A DNA stretch of 64,000 nucleotides from Fratercula arctica (taxonomy: Eukaryota > Chordata > Aves > Charadriiformes > Alcidae), in contig CANTUZ010000004.1 of the NCBI GenBank assembly GCA_947846985.1, positions 53,793,672 through 53,857,671 on the forward strand, written 5' to 3'. Positions 24,101 through 39,100 of this stretch are shown piece by piece. How positions within the stretch are numbered: the first letter of the stretch is position 1; the number at the start of each line of letters is the position of its first letter. The position numbers and the translations under genes are program-made. The notes beneath the pieces were generated by a model, which made no database searches, was not told the DNA's origin, and saw only the letters and a list, made by a program, of their open reading frames with translations.

Positions 24101-27100
24101 TCCTGGTTAAAGATAAGTAACAATGCCTATTTTTTTTATCTCTTTTTATTCACAAAAGCTATTATTCTGTCATGATTCAGACCTAACCTGAATAACCCAT
24201 GTGTATCAAACCCGCAACTATGCAGAAAATTAACTGTCAGAAGAAATAGTGAGAACTAGTTATTAGAAAACTACTTTTTGTAGGAAAAGATTTATTTGCA
24301 TCAAAAAAGCTGTCACATCAAATAAGGTATTTGACATTGATCTCTTCATAATTTGGAAGGAAGTGTAATTTGCAGGAATCAACTTTCATTAATACTAGCA
24401 TGGAATTAAATGTATCAAGCCCCAAGAATGGAGACTGGGTGCCCTAGAACAAGCAATGAAACAATAGTAGGAATCATTACTGCTAAGAATGGATACAGCA
24501 TTTCCTCCCTTCAAACATTTCCTACTGGAAGACATTTTTTATTAGACATCTGAGCTATTGGTCTGGAATCCAGCTGAAATTTATTACAGTAATAAAGCAG
24601 CTGCTAGACTAAACCAGTCACAGCAGTGGCTCTCAGCAGCACTGGCACTCTACTCGCCGTGCCGCAGGATGATTTTCTGTCTGCAGCTCTCTTCCAACTC
24701 ACTAGAAGTCCCAGGTGCAGACAACAGAGCTAACTAGCACAGAGGTGTCCAGAGTAACATAAAAGCAGGCTACTGGCTGCTATCTGCTTGGAAGAGGGGA
24801 AAAAACTAAATACCTGCTCCTGCTCCTCCCAGTCCTGCTTATGATGAAAGCACACTTTGAAGAAGATGCATGGAATCCTGGCTGGTTTGCTACTCACAGG
24901 GAAAGCATATGACCATAATAACATTATCAAGAAAGCAAAGCACTGTTACCATGATAAACACAGGCTCTGTGTTTTCTTTCCTTTTTTTCTTTTTTTTTTT
25001 CTTTATTTTTTAATTAAAAAGTCTTCATAAATATCGTTAGCAACAGCACTGAAGACAGGTATGCCACATTTCAGGTTGGCAACTCAAGCACAACAACACT
25101 GATGCAAATCTGATCTTCCATATTCTTGCACTACACATTCTTTTCCCATGTCTGTAACAGCACAAAAATATTTATGCAACTTCAGAGTTCAGCTGTGAAA
25201 ACTGATGACCTAATTGAGCTTTTAAACTTATTCTTGGATCCTCCCTCCTTCATCCTGGTACTAGTATTTAGTTATTACATTTTGTATCAATTCCAATTAC
25301 ATCTCCTTTGAGACAAAGATTGCATCTTTCCAAGTGTTCATATGCACTACTTCACTGTATAGTGGCATCTCTGTTCCCACTGGCACCTTCAAAGTTATTG
25401 CAACAAGCTTTTTGGTAACAGTTTATTTAGTACAACTGTAAAATTACTACAATTTAAAATAAAAGTGGAAGCATTTACTTTGTTCCTTGTAAGGGAAAGA
25501 AAAAGTATTATATATTATACAATACTGACCACAACAGAGCAACTTCTCAGCACTCACCAAATCTGACTGTATTCTAAAATGCATCAATATAATACAAATA
25601 CTGTGTGAGTTCCTGAGCAATTTCCCGTCAGTCAGAAGCACCCAAAACGCCTTGCTCTCTTGCCTAGGAGTACAACAAGGCAACACAGTATTTCACTTGA
25701 TTCCACCCTAACCTGCAATGACATAAGGATAAGCACACTCTAAATTGGGCTGACGACTGATGTTTTGAAGTCTGGTAACAACTCAAACTCAAAAAATCAG
25801 GATGTCACCAGAAACCTTTGGACAGAATTACAGTCTGTTTTTTTTCTTTGAAAAGGAGGCATACATTTAAAGCATAATCTTCAGCTTCATTTTTTTTTGG
25901 GATGGTGAAGAGTTACCGGCATGACGTGGACTATGTTTCTTTTAATGTAACAGATAGCAAGCTTATAAATACTTCACTGGAAGTGCCCACTACAAATGTC
26001 CACACAAAGTGGCTCGGACCCTTATTGTAACAAGCAAATGGTGTCAATAGAAAGTTAGTGTTCAGAGAGCACAATCACAGTCAATGCAATACTGAAGAAC
26101 CATTGGTCAATCCATCAGTACAAACAAAGCCCTTGGCTATAATTATTGCCAAAATAATTTTTCTGAGTAGGGATAAAGAGGTGTTTGTATAGCAGCAGCA
26201 GGCCATAAAAGACAGCATGTGTCCCTTGCAAATCCACATTCTGCTCTGCTCACAAGAGCCTGTGATACATCAGCTGACAGAGCCGAGAGGCCAAGACCGG
26301 GCTATTTAAACACCATTTCCCCTCTATTCCCTGTGAACCTGACCATACGTTGCTCTTTATGCCCCTCTTACAATTGATTCCCTTTATATTCTTCAAAAAA
26401 ACATAAAAACCTGTCTAGCTTTTTAATTCTTACTGTGAGATTTATCAGTTGGAGTTTGGGCTTGAAGCACATGGGTCCTTTTTAAAAGGGATGCCTTACT
26501 TCTGGCAGGTATCCACTGATAATCATGCCATTATACCTTTTATTTAAATTCTCAAGTCCTCGGCGTTTTCCCATCGCAGAAGGCTGTGGTGGAACTGAAC
26601 CAGCAGGGGGGCTCCCCTCCCTAAATCCTCTACCAGTCCCAAGAGAACCCAAAGCAGCACTGCATCACCTGCACAGCTGGGCCCATCTATACGCACAGCA
26701 TTCCTTTTTCCTTGGAACGCATCCCTTCCACAAATGATTTAAGCACACCAATTTTACTGCCGTTCCCTGCAGCACAGGTTACAGGAAGCAGCACAAAGGA
26801 GACTAGTTGATTCCACTGTAATTGCAGCAGGAGCATGAGGGTTTCCCAGCAACTGGTCTGTGCAGCACTGGCTACTGGAGCCCTCCCAGAGCTGGCACCA
26901 ACTGAGATTTACTGCACACATGCCTGCACAGTAACCATGCCAGCCACCAGAATAGCAGCAGGCATCCCTTTGGAGCTCAGAACAAACGCACATTTAAATA
27001 AAAGTAATGTTGTTACAGCACGGCCTGTTTCATAGAGATTTTTACCCACAACCAAAAGGTCCCTCTATTCAGAGCAACACTGTACCATATTCTTCCCTGA

Positions 27101-30100
27101 CTTTAAATACACTGAAACCACGTTCTTATCTATCCGGAAACAGTTGTTTTTAACAGAGTGTTATCTGTACTACAGCAAATTCACTGTCAGCCACGAGCCA
27201 CAGGCAACCTTATAAACAGTATTTTCCGAAGTCCTGAGCTTTAATAGTTACTCACTTGTGAGAATACAGAACCACCTGATTTTTCCTTACATCTTTTCTG
27301 TATTACTTCCTGAAAGTAATGGAAGGACAGCACATATAAAGTCCAATTCGCTAAGTTTCCAGTGGCCATTTAAAGAAAAAAATATCTGAACCTGCTTCCT
27401 ACAGGATGAGAGTATTTTAAATAGAAAGTATATATATATGCGCACACACACATACATATACTTATATACACATATCTTTAAATATTATATCTAAATCTTA
27501 CCCAGTTAAATACCAACTCCACTGTCTAACAAAATTAAAGACAGAGTGGGACAAGCTGTCTAGCTCAAGATAAGTGTGAAAAAAGTTTAATGCAGGATTG
27601 GGCAGGACTGCCTCAACTAGTCAACATTCCTGTGCAAGATCATAGTGTTGTGACTCTCTACGGATGGGGAAGAACACAGTAAATTGTCCTTGGAATTAAA
27701 ATAAACAGCTTTAATATGGATGCACGTAGTCAGCAAGAAATGTTAAGGGTTGTCAGTCCATTCAGACAAAGACCTTGAGAAGCACCATCCACAAGCACTC
27801 CTGAGAAGGTTTTTTCAAGGGCTCTTAACACCACCCACGGAAGCAACAAAAGCGGGTGGTATGATGTGCCCCACGCTCAGAATGCAATGTTTCAGTTCTT
27901 TGCTCTAAGTCAGTCTTTTTTCTTTTTTTTTTTTTAAACCTATAAATGTGCTCAGAGAGAACAACTGATCACATAAATGTTTACTCAAGAGAACACAATA
28001 AAGACTAGTTTATCAAAGTAAAATTGCTGAGATGAATGTAAACCTTCAGCCTTTCATCAAAACAGTCATTTTCTAAATCTCCAATCTCTGGTGTTGTTCC
28101 TCAGGATTTCTTCTTTACAATGTAAAGCTCAAAGTTAGACAACAGAGTGGTATTAACATGCCTGCACCGTGAAAACACTTGTTTTTAGTCTCTCCTACAT
28201 AAAAAATCACGTTATTTATGACTGCATCGTATTAAATAGTAATCCGTTGAAAATACAATAACCTGGTGATTTTAATGTTGTCTGTCCAGTTATTCTCCAT
28301 CATGTTTACAGTCTTCCTATTCTGATATCCCTTTTATTTCAATTGCTTCCTCCACACACAGGCTTTTCACAACATTGTCTGAAGCAATACAATTTCAACA
28401 TCTTTCCTGTTATCACTGAACATACCAGCCTCTGCCTTCTTCCTTCCCTTCTATCCTATTCCAGTATTTTTTCTAGCATCTTCCTGCTCTGTTCAGCTTA
28501 AGATCTAGTTCAGCTTAATATTCTCAGCCTGCAGTCATGAAAACCCTTCCGATGGTATTTCTCCCATCAAATGTTGGGAGATATTAACCTATCCATTACA
28601 CATCCCCTCATTCTCCTACTCATGTTGCATCAAAATTTAGTCCCAGTGTAAAAGCCAAGCCAAACAAAGCCCATGTTACACTAACCTCTGTGCAAGAGAC
28701 ACGTGAAAATGACGGAACTCAAGCAAAGGCAGCAGGAAGCCTGCATGGATGAACAAGAACCTCCTGACAAAACTCAAATATAATAAGGAAGCATACAAGA
28801 GGCTGAAGGAGGGGCAGATGACCCCAAAGAAATACAGAGACATTGTCTGAGTATGCAGGAAGGGGGCTAAGAAAGTCAAAGCCCATCTAGAGTTGAATCT
28901 GGCAATGGATGTTAAGGACAATGAGAAGGGCTTTACACAGTAAATCAGCAGAAAAAATACTCAGGAAAACATGAGCCTATTGCTGAACAGGGCAGGAAAC
29001 CTGGTGACAAAGTACATGCAGAACATTGTGGTACTCACTGCCTTCTTCATCTCAGCCTTTACTGAGATTTACCTTCAGGAAGCCCAAGTCCTCCAGACCA
29101 GTGGGAAATCCTAGTGCAAGGAGGATCACGTTAGGGAATATTTAAACAAATTTGGCATGTGCAAGTGCATGGGACCTGATGAGATACACATGTGAGTGCT
29201 GAGGAAACTGGTGTCATTGTGAGGCCACTCTCAATTATCTTTCAAAGGTCCCAGTGATCAGGGGAAGTTCCTGAGAACTAGAAGAAAACAAATGTCACTC
29301 CTATCTTCAAGAAGCAGGATACAGGGAAACACAGCCTGGTCAGCCTAACCACCATCCCTAGGTAAGTAATGGAAAAAAAATTCCTGGAGATCATTTCAAA
29401 ACATATGATGGGCAGAAAGGTGATTGGAAGAAGTCAGTATGGATTTATGAAAGCAAAATCATGCCTGAACAACCTGGTAGCTTTCTACAATGGGATGACT
29501 GCCTTTGTGGATGAAGGGAGAGCAATGGATGTTGTTTATCTTGATGTCAGCAGGGTTTTCCACACTGTATCCCATAAAATCCTTGTTGATGAACTGATGA
29601 AGTATGGAACAGATAAATGGACAGTGAGGTGGACTGAAAACTGGCTGGAACTGACAAGCTCAGAAGGTTGTCATTAGTGGCATGAAGTACAGCTTCAAGC
29701 CAATTCACTGGCAGAGTTTGATACTCATCCAGTACTTTTAAAAATATCTTCATTAAGTGTGACGGGTCAGACTGTATCCTCATCAAGTTTAAAGGTGATA
29801 CAAAACCGGGAAGAGTGGTCGATACACCACTCTTGAGACACTGGAGAAATGAGCTGACATGAGTCTCATGAAGTGCAAAGGGAAATGCGAAGTCCTGCAC
29901 CTGTGGAGGAAATAAGCCTGGACCCCAATACACATGGGTGGACAAGTTGAATGTAAGCCAGCAACACGTCTTTGCAGTAAATAACGTCCACAAACTCCTG
30001 GGCTGCATTAGGAACAGCACTGCCAGCAAGCCAAGGCAGCTCATGCATCTACTCAGCGCTAGTGAGCCAGCTCTGGGCTTCCCAGTACAAAAGAGACATG

Positions 30101-33100
30101 GCTATACTGGAGTGAGTCCAGCTTGCCATGAATATGATTAAAGACTTGGATCATCTGATACACAGTGAGAGGCTGAGAAAGCTGGGACTGTTTAGCCAGG
30201 AGAACAGACGTCTTGGACCTAAACGTGTAAAAATACTTGACAGGAGGGCATAAAGAAGACAGAGCCAGATTCTTCTCAGTTGTATGCAGTGAAAGAACAA
30301 GAGCCAATGGCACCAACTGAAATACAGGAAATTCCATTTAAACATAAGAAAAAACATAAGAAAAAACTTGTTTGTTGTGAGGGTGGCTGAACACTGGAAC
30401 GGCTTGCCTGAAGAGGTTGTAGAGTCTCCATCCTTGGAGATAATGAAAACCTGATTGGAAAAGCTCCTGGTTGACCCTTCTTTGAGTAGCGGGTTTAGAC
30501 GAGATGACTTCTATGATTCTATGAAAACTTTTGTATTCAAACTTCTAGCTGTTGGATTGGATTGAATTACTTTAAATGGATTTCTGTCTAATGGATCAGC
30601 AACAAGTTCAGTCCTAGCAACTAGGTCTTAAAGATTACCAGGGTATCGAGAGGTTAGTTCAGGTAGAATTGCATTAACAGTACAAATGTTTTCCAAAATA
30701 GTAACTTCTGAATCTCAGGAAAAAATACTGTTACTACTGGGAATTCCATCTTTTACTGAAGGTGTTTAGTCAGATACTTGAGGTGATGTTGCCAACAATT
30801 TAAGTGCAAGTCAATTTTTCACAAAAAAGATTTCGTATCATTCTGAAATTGACAATAAAGTCTTGCTGAGAAGAGACATTTTAGCTGTCCCAAACCCAAG
30901 CATGACGGGCACAAATGCAAATGCTCAATTTGGAGTGCCTCATACCACACTGAAATTTGGCAGGAGTGCAAATAAGATCCTTGTCTTTTTTCCTCTCTAA
31001 TGAAAAAGGTTCTAATTACACTAGAACTAAAAAGAAAGTCAGTTTCATCAAATAAAAAGATTGTAATTGCTTTTCTGCTAAGTGGAATAGCTGCAGTAAT
31101 TAAAAACATGCTAATGCCCTTTAGCTATTCAATTGGACGGTGTCAAGACCACTTCTTAAACAACCTGTACTGGGATCCTCTAAACAGGATCTGGGACCAC
31201 CTAACATATGAGAGAGATACTGCACAAGAGTCATAGTTCATCCTGCTAAAAAAGCCTACGTGTTTGCTTTTCTGTAGCTTCTAGCTTTTTGTTGTATGGA
31301 CAGAAACACTATGTTTTAATGACTCTTTTCCTTTTCTGAGCAAGAGGACAAACTAGAACTTTCAAATGCAAGACTAGCAATACTTTCTGGAAATACATCC
31401 CCGGTACACACCTACACATGAAGTAGATTTTCTCAGAAGATCAATCCAAATATGCACTAAATATGGATAAACAGTGCTATAAAGATGTATTTCAAAACAA
31501 GCTTCAAATTCAGCAGAACTACAATAATAAATGCAAGCATTAAACATCACAAAAGTATGTGGGAATGATTTAGATTAACAAACTCAAGTACTGAACAAAA
31601 GATAAAGCCTTTATCTTAAAAGAATACTATACCAGGTAAAAGCACTCCAGCTTCTGTCATGAATACTGACATGGAACTATAAGCTAGTATGCATATTAAT
31701 TATACTTTCAATGTCTTACCAATCAATGAGATAGATGTCTGGAGTTAAATTATTTTTTTTGAAGTGAGCAAATAACTTTGGCAGATTTTCTTCGAAGAAT
31801 ACCTCAAATGCGGCAAAGTAAGTCAACATCTGGGAAAATACAACGGGGAGAAAAAAGCAGTTAGCTTTATTAATAGGCTTAAACTTATTATCTGTTTTTG
31901 GATTAATGCTCTTCAAAAACAGGATCCTATGAATTACATGATACAATAAAGAGCTAAACATTTACATAAAGGACAGAATCTGCAAACACACAGAGTTTAA
32001 GATCCAGCCTGTACACTGTTCTCGTACTGAACAATATAATTATTGTTTTGGTTCTTGGCCAGCTTCCTTTGGAAAGAAAAATACCAGCAGGAGAGAAGTT
32101 ATTTGCTGATTTCTCAAAATAATTATAACAGAATGGTGCTTTATGCTTGTGGCAGTAATTTAATATTATACTGAATAAAATCCAAGACCCAATGGATTGT
32201 AAAATGAAATATATAACTAAAATAATTTAATAGTCCACAGCAAGAGCAAAGTGTCCAGTTGGCTCCAATCATAAATCACATTCTAATACCAAAGCTTCTT
32301 TTATCCCGTATGTTTTAAAATGAGATAATAGCATTTCTATTGCAAAAAGGGAGAGACAAAGTTCACACAGAAAAGCCAAAGACCGAGACAAAACACCTAT
32401 GCAAGAGAAACAGATTGTAACTCCCACCTGATACCACAACCCCTGAACTGTACTCCTTTTAAAACACAAAAGCTTTCATATTACTTTAAAATTTGAATAT
32501 TTAGGTCAAATTTCATAATAGAGGGCATGGAAAAAGACAATCTTCCAATCCAACTAAGATTTAAAAACAAAAGGCTTTTTAGCTGCCCCCCGTGCTCCTA
32601 ATACTATAGGGAGAAAAGTTAAGCAAAATCCTTGAATTATTCAGTAATTTTAATCACAATATCCCAATAAAAGCAATAAAGAATGGCTATGATTACTTCA
32701 AAGTACGAGTTGTATCATCATCCTTCTCCCCAAAACACCATGACAGTAAAGTGAAAAGAGGAGCCTTTTGTCTGAAATCCTTTTAAAGAATGACAGATTT
32801 GCTTTCCAGTTTTTTTTAAATGTCCTTACAGAAATATTTCCCATTTCATCTGAATGAAGTGACAGATGGTAGACTACCTTCATTAACAGCGACAAATAAA
32901 AAATTGAGCCTGGTAGTCAGTGAGAGTATAAGGCTTAAAAGCCAATCAGAGATGGGTGTATTCTACAAAAATACTCAGAGAAAGTTACGTAAAATCTCTG
33001 AACCATCAGTTACAGTCCGGCTTCCAAAATGATCTGTTTACATGCTAGCACCTCAGTAAGAGAGTTCTACTAAAGTGTTTCAAAAGTACTTCAGAGAAGG

Positions 33101-36100
33101 AATTTTACACGTAACTGCTACAATCACCTCTATTGACAGTAATGCAGGCAGCTCTATCAGAAATGCAATACCAGTTCAGGTATTTATCTTGATCAAATCA
33201 ACATTCAACAAGACATTCACTTAGTAACTAAAATAATTCCTAGTTGAATAAAACTGCAACCAACAAAATGAATCAAGATAAATTGGCATAAATTACTATC
33301 ATTTCCACAACTAACTAATGCTGGTTTTATTTTTTTAGTTTATTGTATGTTAAGACAAATCAGCATTCGGTTATTAAGCTGTAAAACTGACACAAAAAGA
33401 TGAGGGTGGACAGCAGATGAGTATATTAACCACAGGAAGCCCAAACTGTCTCACTTTATGTGTCACTACTCTGTTTGAAATATTAGGTACAAAGTTTTCC
33501 TTGTGGTGTGAATCATGGCTTTGTAATTTCATGATATGTTAATACTGTATCACCATCTCAGCTGTTCCATAAGCATTCATTTATCGTGTAGCCTCTATTT
33601 AGCCAGGCTAACAGAACTAAACAGCAGTACTCAAGAGCATATCAAAACCCACTATTTCAGCTAAAAATATCGTCTTATTCCGGTAAATTTAATTCCAAAA
33701 TCACCTTCACAAGAACCATATTTACACACTGAATGCATGACCACATCTTCTTTTTCCAAGTACAGTAATGGAGATGGACTGATACTGTTTCTAGCAATGC
33801 TGTCTGCTCTGTGGTACATCTCCCCGTGGGCATTTACAACTGATGAGATTCAGGGGCCGCCACAGGGAATTACATACTGCTTTTCCAGCAGGAAATACTG
33901 ATAGGATCCCTAGTGGTCCTACTGTTTAAGCAACAAAAGTGACTGCTGCTATGTCATCCATTCCCTTGCTTTATTTCTCCCATTTGAACTTTTGAGAAGC
34001 AGATCCTATTTTCATAGTGTTAAAAGGTAAATTAGTGAGAAAGAAATAAAGAATGTCATATGTTTTAAAAAAATACTTTTAAAGTAAATTACAAACACAT
34101 TTCAGGAGATGTGTCTTATTTTGCTATGGTATACAAGTAGCCCGGTGTACATGATAACAAGGAACTTCAGAGACCTCAGAGAGAATCAGGCAACCAGCAC
34201 CCACTGAAAACTGGAGGGCTCTGCTCATCTGATTCCCCCAGGCTGCTTGTCAAACACAGCTGCTACAGTAAGAGACAGGAAACCTGCCTCTCCCTGCAAC
34301 AGTCTATTTTCAGCAACCTATTAGCTTAGGATAAAAAGCACCTTCAGGACTCTTCTTCTAATATTAAGGTGTTTTCAGCTGTCAACTGCAGTGCTCAATT
34401 TGAGAAACACCTACAATAATATTCTCATTAATTGTTCTCTGAGCATCATAAAATAGCAGCTGAACAATTTCATTCACCTGCTTGCTCAAAAAGGTTAGTG
34501 GGGTGGGTTTTAGTTTGGTTTTTTCGAGGGGGTGTGCGTGTGTGTGTTGTGGCTTTTTTTGTTTATCAAGCGTGTTGCTTTAAAATAAATTCTGACTTAT
34601 TTACTGAGACCATAACTTTTTTTTAAATAAAAAAAACCACCTTTCCCTACGCATAGCTACTACATGTAGATTACAGTTTTCTTGCATACTTACAAGGCCA
34701 TGGTCCACACGGAAAAACGCCATCTGACAGGGTTTATTTAAAAGATTAGAAAAAGCAATGAAGGCATCTGCAGTATCCAAGTTCAAGATCAATACTGCTG
34801 CTATGAATGACATGCCCTGTACCTGAAGAAAGGAGAAGTGTTATCATTCAGCAATAACTGTGTTCTTCCAAGAATACTGCCTCATTTTGTCCTTGTAATC
34901 ACTAGTGTTTAATGCACTCACTGAGCTGCTGAATTTTGCAATACATTCAGAAAGGCAAGATTTTTTTAACCCACATGACCCTTTGGTATTGAATGTTCAG
35001 AGCATGGAAGCTAATGATCCCCATCTTGTCTCCTTTCAAAGGCTCTAAGTAAAACTAAGACAGGCTAGGATGACAGCACTTTCAAATATGCAGAATAAAG
35101 ACTTTTTTGAAGAATAAGCTGTTCCTACGCAATCCCTCTTCTCCTAGGGATGGGTCATACATACCCTTATTTGTGGAAAGCTGGACTAGGACACTAGAGA
35201 CAAAGTCTCTTCTTTCCTTTTTCAATCAATTACTGGCAGTTACAGACAACTGCAATGACTCATTTGACAAGCAAGTAAGTTGCATTTTAAGATTAACTCA
35301 TATTTCATTTACCATAAGCTCATGATGTTGTTGCATTATTCTACAAAGTATGCTATGGAATCAATGCTGAACGTAGGCAAAGCTCGCTCTCTCAAAGGGT
35401 GTAACGCTGCCACTACAGAGTCACATGGACCAAGGTGTGACAGTCTTTCCTGCAAACCTGAGGAACAAGTTCCTTCCCAACACAACAACAGGTTCCATGC
35501 CAAATGAAGCACACCACCTGCTCTGCCCTTTTTCTAGTTTCCCGGCTGTCACATTCAGCAGTTTTTGTCAAGCATCACATGCAAGTCATAGAATAGGAAC
35601 GTTATCTTTCTACATTTGCCTTCTCTAAAACAACTGCTCCCTAATAAAGAATAAGCTCCTATATAACCCTGCTCTGGGAAAAAAGACTACATGAAGTATC
35701 TCAAATCCACTCAGTCCTCTCATAATCACTACTTCAAATACTTTGAGGGAGCTCACGTAGCCTCAATGGGCATTGCTTGAAAGACTGTTCCAGAAACTCA
35801 CAGTGCTAACGCACAGAAATACATATCAAGAGGAGTAAGATACTCAGAGTATAGTTAACCATATATATAGAGAGAGAGATACTCAACAGAGTATATTTAT
35901 CCATATATATATAGAGAGAGAGATGCTCAACTGAGAATAATCTCAGTAAGACTGCCATTAAGAACAGTATGTACTTCAAAGGACCAATTTAACTACAACT
36001 TCTCCTTTGACTACAATTTTCAAGCAGTACAAATATGTACTTTGGCGCTTTCCAATTACTTAACCTGTTAAGCTTAAATCTAGCAACAGAACCCTTGTAT

Positions 36101-39100
36101 ACCCTTCTCAAGTATGCATTAGAATAGAAGAAAGCACACAGAAACCCCACAAGTATTCAGTATTCACAAAATCATTTAACACTGGTCTACAAAGGACTGA
36201 TTAACACAACCCTCCCTCCCCCTAGCTCTCCCTCCTCACCCCCCAAAAAAAAATTTTCTTCACTTACATAGCCTACATCAGGCCTGTAACAAGTATAGGC
36301 TCCTAAAATACTGTGCAACGTGTCATGGTAAGGACCACCCTATAATTAAAGAAAAACAAGACAATACATCTGAGTATATAACAAACATTAAAAACCCTTC
36401 AGTGCTCCAGACAGTATCTATTACTTCTGAAGCTGCATTATTTCCCTATGCAGCTTTGAACAGCACCAAGTCTTTCAAAATAATTTTGGCTTTAAAAGCA
36501 TGAAACAGCCCTCCATACCACATTTACTACAAATGCATAAAGTTCATCCAATACACCAATTGCATAGTAAATCCTTATGCAAGAGGAATGTAACCTAAGA
36601 GATTCCTTATAGCTTAGCAGCACTTTGACACTAGTGACAAGAAAGTAGAACACCAATGAGAACTACTTAATTGTAGAGTAGACTGGAGGCAGAAGTCAAC
36701 TGTGAAGAAAACAGTTAAAACTACAACAATATGCCATTACACACACAGAGCATATCACAAATTACATGTATAGTAAAAAGAATTTCATGCTGTTGACTGC
36801 TAACAGCTGCCGTAAGTACTGTAATTGGCTGAGAATTTCCAAAGGGAAAAGTTTCTCACCCAAAAATGTTGACTTATCACAATCTAAAGCTTTTACAGGG
36901 CTGCTGAAATTCGTGTATAGGACAAAATATATGGTTAAAATGAGTCATTAAAGCACACCAAAAACATACAGGTTAAATTAGTCTTGCATGGAACCAAAAA
37001 AAGGCTACGAAGTCTTGCTTGCTTGAGCTGTGCTCTCACTTACCCTGTATTTGCAACCCAGCAGTGTTGATTCACGGACTTGGAAACACTCACCTGCATC
37101 ACTTCACAAACAGAAACCAGCATGAGCTGGGCTAGATGAATCACGATCATTAGCCAACAGATTGGTTTTTTGCCTCTTCCAAATGCATAGTACCTTGAGG
37201 TTACGATTTTCTAGATTATTTAGTTTTCCAAAATCTTTAAGAACTTTCTTCTCTCAAGGTATCTGCTTCTTCAGATTTGAACTCAATGGGCTGTTTTAAC
37301 CAATGGACAGGCAAGATTATGTAAACTTAAATTTCTCTAAGAAGTCAAGACAGAAGTTAACATTGCTTACTTGCTGGAATATACAGAGATTAGGAAATGT
37401 TCTTGAGATATCCAGTTTTATTAACTCCAAGCTTGCTTCTCTGTCAGCTGCAGAAAATCCAGCATCTACAAAAGCCAAAGTTACTGCTTTTATTACATGG
37501 ATCAGTGTACCACCATTTCTTTTTTCTTTCCTGTAAGGGTTAGTTTTTGCACAGTTCATTTATTTTGAGGCGAATGCTAGGGAATAAGTATATAGACAAG
37601 AAAATTCCCTGAATTCAGCACACTGGCTAAGAAGCAAGTATGTCCTGTCTCAAAGCAGCCCTACACTGCACACTGACCCTCAATATGTTTTGAAGCCAGG
37701 GGTGGAAAGATGCATGACAAGGCAGGCCAGGCACTTTACTGGTATTGGCTAACAAATCATTAGATAGACACAAGGCTGTTAACCTGTGACCCCTCGCCTT
37801 CAGCAAGGCTTCCCAGTGGCTCCTGAAATAGCTGACTCTGTGGAAAGGTTGTGGTGGGAGGGAGAAGTCCTAAAGCAGAAGTATTTGATAGCTACCACCT
37901 ATCTCTACTACTGTCAGCTCTCCTTCCAAAATCATGTTTATTTACTCTTTGTATGTGTTGTTAAACATCATGGACACTGCGATACACTCTCCATAACTGA
38001 AACAGATCTCATACAAAGCAAATTTCTAAAGTACTAGTTTTCTTTCTGATACTGAAAATTTTTATTTGTATTTTGTCCGTTCTGGTAAGTATAGTTGGGA
38101 ATTACTTGCTGCTGCTTATTAAGCAATCAAAACCCAAGAGCTGTCACTAGCAAATGCTTACGCCAATCACATGAGTGTACGCACTCCACAAAATAAAGTG
38201 TAAGAGGAAGCTGGAAATATACAAGATGTCATCTTAAGATGCAGACAATGTTAAGAGAACAAAGTAGGGGATTTCCAATCAAAAATATTTTTCTGTTGAT
38301 AAATGCCAGTATGTACGTTCTCCTTTTTCTGCTCAGCATAATTACTTACCAAAGGCAATTTCAAGCATCTGCATGTAGCTTTATACTCTCTCAAAAACAG
38401 ACAACTCTTCCAATCAATTAGTAAATCTCAAATCACTTCATCTGCAAAACTAAATTGCTGCTCTCTGAAACACACCCAAGAGATGGGCTCAAAGCTGCAA
38501 TAAGGGACTAAAATGCAATTTTCTGCTATAATTTGAATTTCAGTTCCAAAACTACGGATGCAGAAAAGTATTTTAGTGTTGCAATTCAAGTTATAATCCC
38601 CAAACTTTCCTACTTTTCCTACAAATTAGCATCAAATAAGAACTGTATCTAGAGACAGTTTATAAAGAAAAATGAGTAAGTGTGTTTTTTAAGAGACTAT
38701 GGTTTCATTGAGAAGAAAGAGTAAAATTATTTCTTGCTTCCACAAAAGGAAACTCATCTTTTTACCAGAGGCATTTTTATATGAATTTTTTTGTTTATAA
38801 TCTGTTATTTAATTTTAAGGAACAATTTTACAAAATCTCTTATTTTGTAACACAGCATAAATCCTTCATGGAAAACGTACCTTCACATTCTACTTCAGCC
38901 CCTCCTGTGCTAAGTGATCGCCACTTCTCTTTGGCACGAGCCAGGCAAATATCATACAATTCTGGAAAAAAAACGAAACAAAACAGAGAAAACCAAGTCC
39001 ACTATTTGTACATGCTCATATCCATTGTCAGGTACTAACCACCTACCATGCGAGCAGTGCTGCCCCGATCATTACAAGTAACAGTATCTCTAACCCAGTA

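Larger units (their letters stand above)
22324..31719 (-). other. TBC1D14: TBC1D14 intron with embedded CR1
   Basis: This is the largest intron fully inside the window (9396 bases). It holds a long degenerate CR1 at about 28670-30527 and a TA/CA-rich simple repeat at 27429-27477. The remaining open frames look like chance. Confidence 0.8.
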
